This document shows positions 7,242-16,135 of a stretch of DNA of 64,000 nucleotides, piece by piece. Each line of letters opens with the position of its first letter. Positions within the stretch are counted from its first letter, which is position 1. Position numbers and translations under genes: made by a program. This DNA comes from Streptomyces diastatochromogenes (GTDB lineage: Bacteria > Actinomycetota > Actinomycetes > Streptomycetales > Streptomycetaceae). The notes under the pieces are model-generated. The model had not been told where the DNA came from and did no database searches. It saw only the letters and a list, made by a program, of their open reading frames with translations. The stretch is from NCBI RefSeq assembly GCF_002242805.1, contig NZ_MCGQ01000012.1, positions 124,001 to 188,000 of the forward strand. Reading direction: 5' to 3'.

Positions 7242-7844
7242 TCAGGCCGACATCAGCAGCCGTCCCCGCCCGGCGCACGCCAGTGCCTGAGGCGTGAGTA
7301 CGGGCCGGGGTACGAGGATCCCGCAGTCCGTGCAGACCGGGCCGGACGACGGCTCGTGGTCCAGGTCGTACTTCCACACGAGGCGCTCACCGCCGCACAC
7401 CGGGCAGGCCGAGCCCGGCTCGCGCTCCAGGGCGGCGATCAGCCGGCGCAGCACCTCGGCCAGGGGCTCGTCGGGGTGGACCCGTGGGTCGTCGCACCAG
7501 GCGACCCCGAACCCGCCCCAGGTCAGCCGGTGCCAGTCGTCCACGGTGCCCGGCCGGCGCAGCCCGTCGTGCTTCTCCTTCTTGCGGCGCTCGGCGAACT
7601 CGCCCTCGTAGGCGAGCCAGACGCCGCGCGCCTCCTCCAGCTCCTCCAGTGCGGCCACGAGCCGCGCCGGGTCGGGGGAGCGGTCCTCCGGGCCGAAACC
7701 GGCCCGGGAGCACAGATGGTCCCAGGTGGCCCGGTGCCCGTAAGGAGCGAACCGCTCCAGGCACTTGCGCAGTGAGTAGCGTCGCAGTGCCAGATCACAC
7801 CGCGGATCGCGCACCTGTCTCGCCAGACTTCGGAATCCGGCCAT
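7242..7844 (-). CDS. Hypothetical protein with C-terminal zinc ribbon
   Basis: A 200-residue protein with ATG 7844 preceded by ggaggt nine bases upstream. The N-terminal 130 residues are charged and helical (VAALEELEEARGVWLAYEG, then EFAERRKKEKHD). The C-terminal part has CPVCGGERLVWKYDLDHEP followed by CTDCG, two CxxC knuckles about 22 residues apart that probably bind one zinc. I do not recognise a named family; the ribbon suggests contact with nucleic acid or protein. It is divergent from the penicillin acylase gene, 256 bp away. Confidence 0.75.
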   Translation of the reverse strand: MAGFRSLARQVRDPRCDLALRRYSLRKCLERFAPYGHRATWDHLCSRAGFGPEDRSPDPARLVAALEELEEARGVWLAYEGEFAERRKKEKHDGLRRPGTVDDWHRLTWGGFGVAWCDDPRVHPDEPLAEVLRRLIAALEREPGSACPVCGGERLVWKYDLDHEPSSGPVCTDCGILVPRPVLTPQALACAGRGRLLMSA

Positions 7845-8100
7845 CGCCTTGCACCTCCGTCACACCTGCGTCCGCACTTCGGTCACTTCGGCGTCGCCGT
7901 ACGGCTTTCGCGCGACGTCGCCGAGTAGACGTATCGACACGCGATCCGGCTCCATCCGATTTCCGATGCCCTCCCATAAGGCGCCCCGGGTTGACCGCCG
8001 GGCACCGGTCCTGGTGACTCCAAAACTTGACGCATGTTCATCTTCAATCCCGGGGATACCGGCGGTAACGTCCGGCCCACCCCCGTCGGGAGGAGCTGCC
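7845..8100. other. Divergent intergenic region upstream of penicillin acylase
   Basis: A 256-bp gene-free stretch between the zinc-ribbon protein (minus) and the acylase (plus). A possible -35 element TTGACG lies at about 8027-8032, but I cannot place a convincing -10. There is no clear riboswitch-like fold. Confidence 0.4.
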
Positions 8101-10890
8101 ATGCCACGGCGCACCCCACGCAACGTGTTGTTCGACAAACTGAGAACTCCCCGCAGGCTCACCGGGTTCCTGAAGACGGCATCCGTATGCGTTCTGATCG
8201 CGGGAGTGCTCTCCCCGCTCACCCAGGCAGCGGCGGCGGAGAGCGCCACGGCCTCGAACGACTACTGCGGCGGCCAGTGTTCGGACATCCTGCCGCCCGG
8301 CGAGAACGGCAACGCCACCCTCGCCCAGATCCTGCTCAACCAGGCCTTCGGCACCCAGCCCTCCCATGCCGAGGACCAGCTCGGCCCGTACGCCAACCTG
8401 GCGACCGGCTACTCGGGGCTCACCGACGCGAAGATCAACACCTTCTTCAACGACGCCTCGTTCGGGGTCCCTTCCGACCAGGTCGCCTCCACCGAGAAGC
8501 CGGCCGGCCGCAGTGACGTGACGATCGTCCGCGACAAGAAGGCCGGTGTGCCGCACATCACAGGCACCACCCGGTACGGCACCGAGTTCGGCGCCGGGTA
8601 CGCGGCGGCCGAGGACCGGCTGTGGCTGATGGACGTCTTCCGGCACGTGGGCCGCGGCCAGCTGACCACGTTCGCCGGCGGCGCGGCCGCCAACCAGGGG
8701 CTTGAGCAGGAGTTCTACCGCAACGCGCCGTACACCGAGGCCGACCTGCAGGCGCAGATCGACAACGCCATCGCGAAGAACGGCGCCCGCGGCCAGCAGG
8801 CCCTCGCCGACGCCAACGCCTACCTCGACGGCATCAACTCCTACATCGACGCCTCCGACAGCGGCCGTTACTTCCCGGGCGAGTACGTCCTGACCGGCCA
8901 CAAGGACTCCATCACCAACGCCGGCACCATCGACCACTTCAAGATCACCGACCTGGTGGCGCTCGGCTCGGTCATCGGCTCGCTGTTCGGCTCCGGAGGC
9001 GGCGGCGAGGTCAACAACGCCCTCTCGCTGATCGCCGCCCAGTCCAAGTACGGCGTGGAGCAGGGCACCAAGGTCTGGGAGTCCTTCCGCGAGCGCAACG
9101 ACGCCGAGGCCGCTCTGACCGTCCACAACGGCGAGAGCTTCCCGTACGCGTCCAAGCCCGACGACCCCCAGGGCGAGGCCCTGCCCGACTCCGGCTCGGT
9201 GACCCAGGAGCCGCTGGTCTACGACCGCACGGGCAGCGCCGCCACCGCGAGTGCCAAGAGCACGTCCGCCACGGCCGCCAAGACCACCCTCAGCTCGGCC
9301 AAGCGCGGGATGTCCAACGCCCTCGTGGTCAGCGGCAAGTACACCGCCAGCGGTCACCCGATCGCCGTCTTCGGCCCGCAGACCGGCTACTTCGCCCCGC
9401 AGCTGCTCATGCTGCAGGAGATCCAGGGCCCGGGCATCAGCGCCCGCGGCGCCTCCTTCGCCGGCCTGAGCATGTACGTCGAACTCGGCCGCGGCCAGGA
9501 CTACTCCTGGAGCGCGACCACCTCGGGCCAGGACATCATCGACACCTACGCCGTCGAGCTGTGCCAGGACGACTACCACTACCTGTACCACGGCACCTGC
9601 ACCGCGATGGACAAGGTCGAGCAGAAGAACGCGTGGAAGCCGACGACCGCCGACGGCACCGCGGCGGGGTCGTACACCATGCGGGTGTGGCGGACGAAGT
9701 ACGGCCCGGTCGAGTACCGCGCCACCGTCGGCGGCAAGAAGGTCGCCTACACCACCCTGCGCTCCTCCTACCTGCACGAGGCCGACTCGATCATCGGCTT
9801 CCAGATGCTGAACGACCCCGACTACGTCAAGGGACCGAAGGACTTCCAGAGCGCGGCCCAGCACATCAACTACACCTTCAACTGGTTCTACGCCGACTCC
9901 CAGCACACCGCGTACTACAACAGCGGTGACAACCCGGTCCGGGCGAGCGGTGTCGACGCCGAGTTCCCGGTGTGGGGGCAGCAGGCGTACGAGTGGCGGA
10001 ACTGGGACCCGGCCACCAACACGGCCGACTACACCCCGGCCTCCGCGCACCCCAACTCCGTCGACCAGGACTACTACATCTCCTGGAACAACAAGCAGGC
10101 CAAGGACTACACGACCGCCTCCTGGGGCGACGGGTCCGTGCACCGCGGCAACCTCCTCGAGGACCGGGTCAAGAAGCTGGTCGCGGCCGGCGGGGTGACG
10201 CGTACCAAGCTGGTGCAGGCCATGGCGGACGCGGCCCTCGCCGACCTGCGCGCCGAGGACGTGCTGCCCAAGCTGCTGAAGGTGGTCAACTCCTCCCCGG
10301 TGACCGACTCGACGGCCGCCGACGCGGTGAGCAAGCTCCAGGCCTGGGTGACCGCGGGCGCCAAGCGCACCGAGACCTCGGCCGGTTCGAAGACGTACGC
10401 CAACGCCGACGCCATCCGCATCCTGGACGCGTGGTGGCCGCTGCTGGTGAAGGCCGAGTTCGAGCCCGGCCTGGGCAGCGATCTGTACGGGGCGTTCACC
10501 AGCAACCTGCCCGTGGACGAGGCCCCGTCCGCCGGCCACGGCCCGACCGGCTCGCACGCCGGAAGCTCCTTCCAGTACGGCTGGTGGAGTTATGTCGACA
10601 AGGACATCCGGGCGGTGCTCGGCGAGTCCGTGCAGGGCGGTCTCGCGCAGAAGTACTGCGGCGGCGGCAGCCTCAGCGCCTGCCGGGACACCCTGATCAG
10701 CACCCTCAAGCAGGCCGCGGGCCTGACCGCCGCCCAGGTCTACCCGGGCGACGACCAGTGCTCGGCCGGCGACCAGTGGTGCGCCGACTCGATCGTCCAG
10801 CGCACCCTGGGCGGCATCAAGCACGGCAAGATCAGCTGGCAGAACCGGCCGACCTTCCAGCAGGTCGTGGAGTACACGACACACCGGTGA
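8101..10890 (+). CDS. Secreted penicillin acylase-family Ntn hydrolase
   Basis: A 929-residue precursor with ATG 8101 after a good site, gggaggagctgcc. The N terminus is basic (MPRRTPRNVLFDKLRTPRR) followed by a hydrophobic stretch, about residues 22-44, ending LTQAAAAES, so it is exported by Sec. The alpha-chain region has VPHITGTTRYGTEFGAGYAAAEDRLWLMD. The autoprocessing site is KRGMSNALVVSG with Ser405 as the N-terminal nucleophile, giving the alpha and beta chains; HINYTFNWFYAD and similar blocks belong to the beta chain. Family members hydrolyse amide bonds of penicillins, acyl-homoserine lactones or acylated lipopeptides; the substrate here is unknown. It has a Ser/Thr/Ala-rich linker (residues about 379-400) before the nucleophile, likely the excised spacer. 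Confidence 0.93.
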   Translation: MPRRTPRNVLFDKLRTPRRLTGFLKTASVCVLIAGVLSPLTQAAAAESATASNDYCGGQCSDILPPGENGNATLAQILLNQAFGTQPSHAEDQLGPYANLATGYSGLTDAKINTFFNDASFGVPSDQVASTEKPAGRSDVTIVRDKKAGVPHITGTTRYGTEFGAGYAAAEDRLWLMDVFRHVGRGQLTTFAGGAAANQGLEQEFYRNAPYTEADLQAQIDNAIAKNGARGQQALADANAYLDGINSYIDASDSGRYFPGEYVLTGHKDSITNAGTIDHFKITDLVALGSVIGSLFGSGGGGEVNNALSLIAAQSKYGVEQGTKVWESFRERNDAEAALTVHNGESFPYASKPDDPQGEALPDSGSVTQEPLVYDRTGSAATASAKSTSATAAKTTLSSAKRGMSNALVVSGKYTASGHPIAVFGPQTGYFAPQLLMLQEIQGPGISARGASFAGLSMYVELGRGQDYSWSATTSGQDIIDTYAVELCQDDYHYLYHGTCTAMDKVEQKNAWKPTTADGTAAGSYTMRVWRTKYGPVEYRATVGGKKVAYTTLRSSYLHEADSIIGFQMLNDPDYVKGPKDFQSAAQHINYTFNWFYADSQHTAYYNSGDNPVRASGVDAEFPVWGQQAYEWRNWDPATNTADYTPASAHPNSVDQDYYISWNNKQAKDYTTASWGDGSVHRGNLLEDRVKKLVAAGGVTRTKLVQAMADAALADLRAEDVLPKLLKVVNSSPVTDSTAADAVSKLQAWVTAGAKRTETSAGSKTYANADAIRILDAWWPLLVKAEFEPGLGSDLYGAFTSNLPVDEAPSAGHGPTGSHAGSSFQYGWWSYVDKDIRAVLGESVQGGLAQKYCGGGSLSACRDTLISTLKQAAGLTAAQVYPGDDQCSAGDQWCADSIVQRTLGGIKHGKISWQNRPTFQQVVEYTTHR

Positions 10891-10907
10891 CGTCACACCG
10901 GTGACGT
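10880..10907 (+). repeat. 14-bp tandem duplication across the acylase stop codon
   Basis: CACACCGGTGACGT occurs twice in tandem, at 10880-10893 and 10894-10907. The first copy contains the acylase stop codon (10888-10890). Each unit holds the palindrome CACCGGTG. Confidence 0.85.
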
Positions 10908-10913
10908 CCGGAC

Positions 10914-10944
10914 GGCGGCGGGTCAGGCGATACGGCCCGCCGCC
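10914..10944. terminator. Hairpin at convergent acylase/hydrolase ends
   Basis: Arms GGCGGCGGG (10914-10922) and CCCGCCGCC (10936-10944) pair perfectly. The hairpin sits 24 bases after the acylase stop and overlaps the last codons of the convergent hydrolase, so it probably terminates the acylase transcript. Confidence 0.5.
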
Positions 10945-12197
10945 AACACCACCCGCGCCAGCTCGGGGTGCACGATGTCGCTGTGCGCCCCGGCCGGCGG
11001 ACCCCCGCGGTGGACGACCGCGGACGCGTCGACGTTCACACAGCCCGAGCCGGGCAGCGCCCCGTTCAGGGCCGCGGCGAGGTCCAGCTTCGCGGTGCCC
11101 GGTACCGCCTGCACTCCGTCGTGCCCCATGGCTCCCCACTCGGGGCCCAGCACGGCCGCGATGTCGACGCCCAGGAGCGAGTTGTCGTCCCCCGCGAGAC
11201 GCGAGGCGAGCGGATAGAAGGTGCCGAGCGCCGCGTCGAAGTGCGAGTAGCAGCACACCAGCGGGCCGTCGATCCGCTGGTGCCGGTCCTTGAGCGCCCC
11301 CGCGGTGTCCGGCTCCTGGGGAAGCCGGGCCGCGAACGCATAGTGCGAGAAGGCTCCCTGCAGCAGCGTCACGGACTTCACCGTGCGCACTCCGTCGGGC
11401 AGCCCGCGCAGCGCGAACGCCACCAGCCGACCGCCGAAGCTGTGTCCGACCAGATGCACCCGCACACCGGGAGCCACATGGGCCAACTGCCCTACGAGGG
11501 GCCCGAGTCCGTGCTCGCCGACCTTCCCGGCCCGCCGCTTCATCGTGTAGTACGTCGCCTGCCGCAGCAGTTCCTTGGCGCCCTCCCACGGGTTCGGCAG
11601 GCTGAAGTCGGCGCGCGCCCCGGTCAGGGCGTGGGCGAACTCCTCGCAGGCGGTCGCCGTGTCCCCGCTGAACGCGACGGGCTCGCCCTCTTGCGAGGTG
11701 TCCGCCGCGGCGAGCGGCTGCGGTGTCCCGACCAGCTGCCGCACCAGCTGCCCGAACTGTGCCAACCCCTCGTCCCCGCCCGGCTGTTCGTCCAGCATCC
11801 GGGCCAGTTGGTCGAGCACGTCGGCCCGGTCCGGGAAGGTCTTCAGCAGCGCGCGCCGGGTGTCCGGATCCAGCGCTGGGCCCGCCGCGAGAGTCGGCGC
11901 GGCGCCGGGGAAGTCCGGGATCGGCTCGTCGCAGAACCGCATCGACGGCCAGATCACCCCCACGTACCCGATCCGCGCCCTCGGCGCGAGGTTCGGGATC
12001 GGGGCGAAGAAGCTCCGGTACAGCCTGGTGGCGCCCGAACGGTCGTTGTTCCAGCCGTGCGCGAAGACGATCAGGTCACGGACGCCCTGGTCCGTGACCT
12101 GCGCCAGCAGCCGGTCGCGTTCGGGGCCGTCCACGTCCCCGTCCGCATCGAAGGTCAGCTCCCAGTAGGGAGTCACGCTCATCCCAGGATCCGCCAT
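10923..12197 (-). CDS. Alpha/beta-hydrolase, serine hydrolase
   Basis: A 424-residue protein starting MADPGMSVTPYWELTFDADG at ATG 12197 (ggga upstream); ATG 12182 is an alternative. It has DLIVFAHGWNNDRSGATRLYRSFF near the N terminus, an oxyanion-type HGWN segment, and a nucleophile elbow VHLVGHSFGGRLVAFALRG with Ser in GHSFGG. A late His candidate is in GGPPAGAHSDIVHPELARV. There is no signal peptide, so it should act in the cytoplasm. The fold is lipase/esterase-like with a large insertion between strands; the substrate is unknown. It follows NamZ on the same strand after an 80-bp gap and is convergent with the acylase. Confidence 0.8.
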   Translation of the reverse strand: MADPGMSVTPYWELTFDADGDVDGPERDRLLAQVTDQGVRDLIVFAHGWNNDRSGATRLYRSFFAPIPNLAPRARIGYVGVIWPSMRFCDEPIPDFPGAAPTLAAGPALDPDTRRALLKTFPDRADVLDQLARMLDEQPGGDEGLAQFGQLVRQLVGTPQPLAAADTSQEGEPVAFSGDTATACEEFAHALTGARADFSLPNPWEGAKELLRQATYYTMKRRAGKVGEHGLGPLVGQLAHVAPGVRVHLVGHSFGGRLVAFALRGLPDGVRTVKSVTLLQGAFSHYAFAARLPQEPDTAGALKDRHQRIDGPLVCCYSHFDAALGTFYPLASRLAGDDNSLLGVDIAAVLGPEWGAMGHDGVQAVPGTAKLDLAAALNGALPGSGCVNVDASAVVHRGGPPAGAHSDIVHPELARVVLAAGRIA

Positions 12198-12277
12198 GCA
12201 AGGCTCCCTCGTCCCCCGAACGATGCGATGTGGTCGTATCGTCCTGCGGCGGGGCAGAGTTGGCCATACAACGCGGG

Positions 12278-13498
12278 TCACTTGTAGAGCAGATATTCCT
12301 TTCGGACGCTCCGGAAAGCCGCCAGCTCCTCCTGCCAGCCGGCGACCACCTCGTCCGTGCCCGCTCCCGCGTCGATCATCGTCCGCACCCGGGTGGAGCC
12401 GGTGAGCTTGTCGATCCAGTTGTCCGACCGCCAGGCGAAGCCGTCCCAGACCTTCCGCGCGGTCACCAGCAGCGCGATCCCGGTGCGCACGGGGTCGTAG
12501 GCGGCCCGGTCCTGCACATGAATCTGCACGCCCCCGACGGTCTTGCCCTGGAACTTGGAGAAGGTGGGCGTGAAGTACGCCTCCCGGAACCGCACACCCG
12601 GCAGCCCGAGTTCGTTGACCGCGGCGGCCCACCGCCCGTCGACGTCCTCGGCGCCGAGCAGTTCGAAGGGCCGGGTCGTGCCGCGCCCCTCGGAGAGGTT
12701 GGTGCCCTCGAACATGCAGGTGCCCGAGTACACCAGCGCGGTGTCCGCAGTCGGCATGTTCGGGCTCGGCGGCACCCAGGGCAGACCGGAGGTGTCGTAG
12801 AACCGGGTGCGCTTCCAGCCCGTCATCAGGACGGTCTCCAGCGGGACGGGCGCGCTCAGGAACTCCCCGTTGAACAGCCGGGCCAGCTCGGCGACCGTCA
12901 TGCCGTGCGCCTGCGCGATGGGCTGCCGGCCGACGAAGGTGGCGAACTCCTTGTGCAGGACGGGACCCTGGGCCGAGCGGCCGGTGACCGGGTTCGGGCG
13001 GTCGAGTACGACGAACCGCTTGCCCGCGAGCTGGGCCGCCTCCATGCAGTCGTACAGGGTCCAGATGTACGTGTAGAAGCGGGCGCCCACGTCCTGGATG
13101 TCGAAGACGATCGTGTCGACGCCGGAGGCGGTGAAGATGTCGGCGAGGGGGCGGCCGCTCTTCAGGTACGTGTCGTAGACCGGCAGGCCGGTCGCCGGGT
13201 CGTCGTAGCGGCCCTCGGAGCCGCCGGCCTGGGCGGTGCCGCGGAAGCCGTGTTCCGGGCCGAAGACTGCCGTCAGCTTGACGTGGGGGTCTTTGTGCAT
13301 GACGTCGACGATGTGGCTGGCGTCTCTGGTGATGCCGGTGGGGTTGGTGACGATGCCGATGCGCTGGCCGCTCAGTGCCGAGTAGCCGTCGGCTGCGAGT
13401 TTTTCGAAGCCGATGTGCAGTTGTTCGCGGTGTTGGGGTGTGACAGGTACGGCTGCCATCGTGGCCGATGCGAGAAGGCTCCGTCTGGACAGACGCAT
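12278..13498 (-). CDS. Exo-beta-N-acetylmuramidase NamZ-like (DUF1343), Tat-exported
   Basis: A 406-residue protein with an N-terminal MRLSRRSLLASATMAAV, a short twin-arginine-type signal. The body matches the DUF1343/NamZ family: IGIVTNPTGITRDASHIVDV, TAVFGPEHGFRGTAQAGG, TIVFDIQDVGARFYTYIWTL, FVVLDRPNPVTG, YSGTCMFEGTNLSEGRGTTR and FTPTFSKFQGKTVGGVQIHV. Characterised family members (GH171) remove N-acetylmuramic acid from the non-reducing end of peptidoglycan fragments, so cell-wall turnover is the likely job. The Glu in FGPEHG is conserved. A dispersed repeat (copy B) lies just upstream of the start. Confidence 0.88.
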   Translation of the reverse strand: MRLSRRSLLASATMAAVPVTPQHREQLHIGFEKLAADGYSALSGQRIGIVTNPTGITRDASHIVDVMHKDPHVKLTAVFGPEHGFRGTAQAGGSEGRYDDPATGLPVYDTYLKSGRPLADIFTASGVDTIVFDIQDVGARFYTYIWTLYDCMEAAQLAGKRFVVLDRPNPVTGRSAQGPVLHKEFATFVGRQPIAQAHGMTVAELARLFNGEFLSAPVPLETVLMTGWKRTRFYDTSGLPWVPPSPNMPTADTALVYSGTCMFEGTNLSEGRGTTRPFELLGAEDVDGRWAAAVNELGLPGVRFREAYFTPTFSKFQGKTVGGVQIHVQDRAAYDPVRTGIALLVTARKVWDGFAWRSDNWIDKLTGSTRVRTMIDAGAGTDEVVAGWQEELAAFRSVRKEYLLYK

Positions 13499-13538
13499 GG
13501 GGTGACCTCCGTTTGTGTGGAAGGTGCAAGCCGTATGT

Positions 13539-13570
13539 GGCTGGTCGCGCAGTTCCCCGCGCCCCTTAGG
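13539..13570 (+). repeat. Dispersed Streptomyces intergenic repeat, copy B
   Basis: Contains GGCTGGTCGCGCAGTTCCCC followed by GCGCCCCTTAGG. Same family as 4427-4458 and, inverted, 56226-56256; similarity with the third copy extends upstream through tgtggctgg. It lies between divergent NamZ and the SDR gene. Confidence 0.8.
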
Positions 13571-13597
13571 TTGGAGCAGTCACCCTTCCTTTTACAC

Positions 13598-13613
13598 ATA
13601 CCGACTGGTTAGT
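13598..13613. promoter_or_regulatory. Candidate TetR operator (ATACCGACTGGTTAGT)
   Basis: An imperfect inverted repeat 44 bases upstream of the SDR start. It matches one strand of the near-perfect palindrome at 19073-19090 in 13 of 16 positions. The most likely binding protein is the TetR encoded at 16136-16729, between the two sites. Confidence 0.55.
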
Positions 13614-13656
13614 CTGGTCATCGCTGAGCCGAGTCGCGTCGTGTCGAAGGAGACCG

Positions 13657-14430
13657 ATGGTGGAAGCCGTGCAGGATGCGGGAGTGGTCGTCACCGGGGC
13701 GGGTGGGGGGATCGGGGCCGCGCTCGCCCGTAGGTTCGCCGCGGAGGGGGCCCGGGTGGTGGTGAACGACCTGGATGCCGACAAGGCCGAGGCGGTGGCG
13801 GACGAGATCGGTGGGATCGCCGTGCCGGGGGATGCCTCCGCGATCGTCGGCGACGCCCGTGACGCGCTCGGTGGCAGCGTGGACGTGTTCTGTGCCAATG
13901 CCGGTGTCGCCTTCGAGGACGCGGGTGCCGGTGAGGCGCTCGACGAGAAGGCCTGGGCGCTGTCCTGGGACGTCAATGTGATGGCCCATGTCCGGGCGGC
14001 CAACGCGCTGCTGCCGGAGTGGCTGGAGCGTGGCCGTGGGCGTTTCGTCTCCACCGTGTCGGCCGCCGGGCTCCTCACCATGATCGGCGCACCCTCCTAC
14101 AGTGTCACCAAGCACGGCGCGCTGGCCTTCGCCGAGTGGCTGTCGCTCACGTACCGCCACCGGGGTCTCAAGGTCCACGCCATCTGTCCCCAGGGCGTCC
14201 GCACCGACATGCTGGCCGCCACCGGCAGCGCCGGTGACCTGGTGCTGCAGCCGACCGCGATCGAGCCGGCGGCGGTCGCCGAGGCGCTGTTCCAGGGCAT
14301 CGAGGAGGACCGCTTCCTGATCCTGCCGCACCCCGAGGTCGCCGAGTACTACCAGGCGCGGGCCACCACGCCCGACCGCTGGCTCGCCGGCATGAACCGC
14401 GTCCAGCAGAAGTGGGAGGTCACCCGGTGA
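13657..14430 (+). CDS. SDR-family oxidoreductase
   Basis: A 257-residue classical short-chain dehydrogenase. The cofactor motif is VVTGAGGGIGAALARRF (TGxxxGxG); VCANAG stands in for NNAG as FCANAG; the catalytic triad is Ser in STVSAAGLL and YSVTK (Tyr-x3-Lys). A loop ICPQGVRTDM follows. ATG 13657 has gaagga upstream. The acyl-CoA synthetase starts inside its stop codon (GTGA), so the two are co-translated; the context suggests a 3-hydroxyacyl or alcohol substrate in fatty-acid catabolism. Confidence 0.9.
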   Translation: MVEAVQDAGVVVTGAGGGIGAALARRFAAEGARVVVNDLDADKAEAVADEIGGIAVPGDASAIVGDARDALGGSVDVFCANAGVAFEDAGAGEALDEKAWALSWDVNVMAHVRAANALLPEWLERGRGRFVSTVSAAGLLTMIGAPSYSVTKHGALAFAEWLSLTYRHRGLKVHAICPQGVRTDMLAATGSAGDLVLQPTAIEPAAVAEALFQGIEEDRFLILPHPEVAEYYQARATTPDRWLAGMNRVQQKWEVTR

Positions 14431-16112
14431 GCCACTCCCCGTACGCGGCGCGGCCCTGGCTGGCCCTGCTCAACGAGGTCCAGCGGGGGCCGATCGAGCC
14501 CGCGGATTCGCTCGTGCACGCCCTGCGTGACGCGGTCGCCGCAGCCCCCGACCGGACCTGCCTCACCTACTTCGACGCCCGGCTGAGCTACCGCGAGGTC
14601 GACGAGCTGAGCGACTCCGTAGCCGCCCACCTCGCCGGGCGCGGTCTGGAGCGGGGCGACCGGGTCGCCGTGCTGCTGCAGAACTCCCCGCACTTCGTCC
14701 TGGCCGTCCTCGGCGCCTGGAAGGCGGGCGCGACGGTGGTGCCCGTCAACCCCATGTACAAGTCGGCCGAGGTCGCCCATGCGCTGCGGGACGGCGAGGT
14801 CGCCGCGCTGGTCTGCACCGACCGGGCCTGGGAGTCGTATCTGCGGGACACGGCCGCCGACTCGCCGGTGCGGATCGTGCTCACCGCGTGCGAGCTGGAC
14901 TTCCAGACGCGGGACGACGCGCGCGTGCTCACCTTCGAGCGGCTGCCCCAGGCCCCCGACGCCGACGACCTCGTGGCCGTCGCCCGGCAGGGCGGCAAGG
15001 CGCCCGAGGGCCGCGACCCGCGCCCCGGCGACATCGCGCTGATCAGCTACACCTCGGGCACCAGCGGCACCCCGAAGGGCGCCACCAACACGCACGGCAA
15101 CATCATGCACAACGCCGAGCGCCAGCGGACGGGGCTCGCGCTGCCCGAGGCACCCGTCTACTACGCGCTCGCGCCCCTGTTCCACATCACCGGGATGGTC
15201 AGCGAGTTCGCGACCTGCCTCAACAGCGTGGGCACCCTGGTGCTCACCTACCGCTTCGAGCCCGGCGTCGTCCTGGACGCCTTCGCCGAGCACCGCCCGC
15301 ACTACACGGTCGGCCCGTCCACCGCCTACATGGCGCTGGCCGCCCACCCGGACGCCACCCCGGAGCACTTCGCCTCCTTCGTGAACATCGCCTCGGGCGG
15401 CGCCCCCGTGCCGCCCGCCCTGGTCGAGAAGTTCCGCGCGCGCTGCGGCCGGTACATCCGCACCGGCTACGGACTGACGGAGTGCAGCGGGGCCGCCGCG
15501 GCCGTCCCGCCCGGCCTGGAGTCGCCGGTCGACCCCGTCTCCGGGACGCTGGCCGTCGGCCTGCCCGGCGCCGACACCGTCGTGCGCATCCTGGACGAGC
15601 AGGGCGCGGAGGTGCCCTTCGGCGAACAGGGCGAGATCGTCGTACGAGGGCCCCAGGTGGTCCCGGGCTACTGGCGGCGCCCCGAGGCCACCGCCGAGAC
15701 CTTCCCGGACGGGGAGCTGCGCACCGGCGACATCGGGTTCATGGACCCACAGGGCTGGCTCTACGTCGTCGACCGCAAGAAGGACATGATCAACGCGTCC
15801 GGTTTCAAGGTGTGGCCGCGCGAGGTCGAGGACGTCCTCTACACCCATCCGGCGGTGCGCGAGGCGGCCGTCGTCGGCGCCCCCGACGGCTATCGCGGGG
15901 AGACCGTCTGGGCCTACGTCAGCCTCCGTCCGGGCGCCGAGGCGGACCCGGATGAACTCGCGGTGTACTGCAAGGAGAGACTGGCCGCGTACAAGTACCC
16001 GCGCCAGGTGGAGATCCTGCCCGACTTGCCCAAGACGACGAGTGGGAAGATCCTCCGTCGGGAACTGCGTTCCCGCGCCCAGGACAATCACGCCCACGAC
16101 AATCAGCAGTAA
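14427..16112 (+). CDS. Long/medium-chain acyl-CoA synthetase (AMP-forming)
   Basis: A 561-residue ANL-family ligase. GTG 14427 overlaps the SDR stop and has gggaggt upstream. Core motifs are SYTSGTSGTPKGATNTHGN (P-loop/A3), ALAPLFHITGMVSEF, RTGYGLTECSG (A5), GELRTGDIGFMD (A7), DRKKDMINASGFKVWPREVE (A8) and KTTSGKILRREL with the catalytic Lys (A10). It should activate a free fatty or related carboxylic acid to the CoA thioester, feeding the acyl-CoA dehydrogenase of the convergent operon. The TetR regulator follows after 23 bp. Confidence 0.93.
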   Translation: MSHSPYAARPWLALLNEVQRGPIEPADSLVHALRDAVAAAPDRTCLTYFDARLSYREVDELSDSVAAHLAGRGLERGDRVAVLLQNSPHFVLAVLGAWKAGATVVPVNPMYKSAEVAHALRDGEVAALVCTDRAWESYLRDTAADSPVRIVLTACELDFQTRDDARVLTFERLPQAPDADDLVAVARQGGKAPEGRDPRPGDIALISYTSGTSGTPKGATNTHGNIMHNAERQRTGLALPEAPVYYALAPLFHITGMVSEFATCLNSVGTLVLTYRFEPGVVLDAFAEHRPHYTVGPSTAYMALAAHPDATPEHFASFVNIASGGAPVPPALVEKFRARCGRYIRTGYGLTECSGAAAAVPPGLESPVDPVSGTLAVGLPGADTVVRILDEQGAEVPFGEQGEIVVRGPQVVPGYWRRPEATAETFPDGELRTGDIGFMDPQGWLYVVDRKKDMINASGFKVWPREVEDVLYTHPAVREAAVVGAPDGYRGETVWAYVSLRPGAEADPDELAVYCKERLAAYKYPRQVEILPDLPKTTSGKILRRELRSRAQDNHAHDNQQ

Positions 16113-16135
16113 CGACGGAAAGGCAGGTGGCGGCA

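Noticed and set aside
7999-8100. Riboswitch upstream of the penicillin acylase
   Set aside because: No conserved riboswitch core or stable stacked helices could be found by eye.
8044-11589. 1181-codon minus-strand frame opposite the penicillin acylase
   Set aside because: Low-complexity Gly/Val/Arg sequence typical of an antisense shadow; the plus strand has the real gene with signal peptide and catalytic motif.
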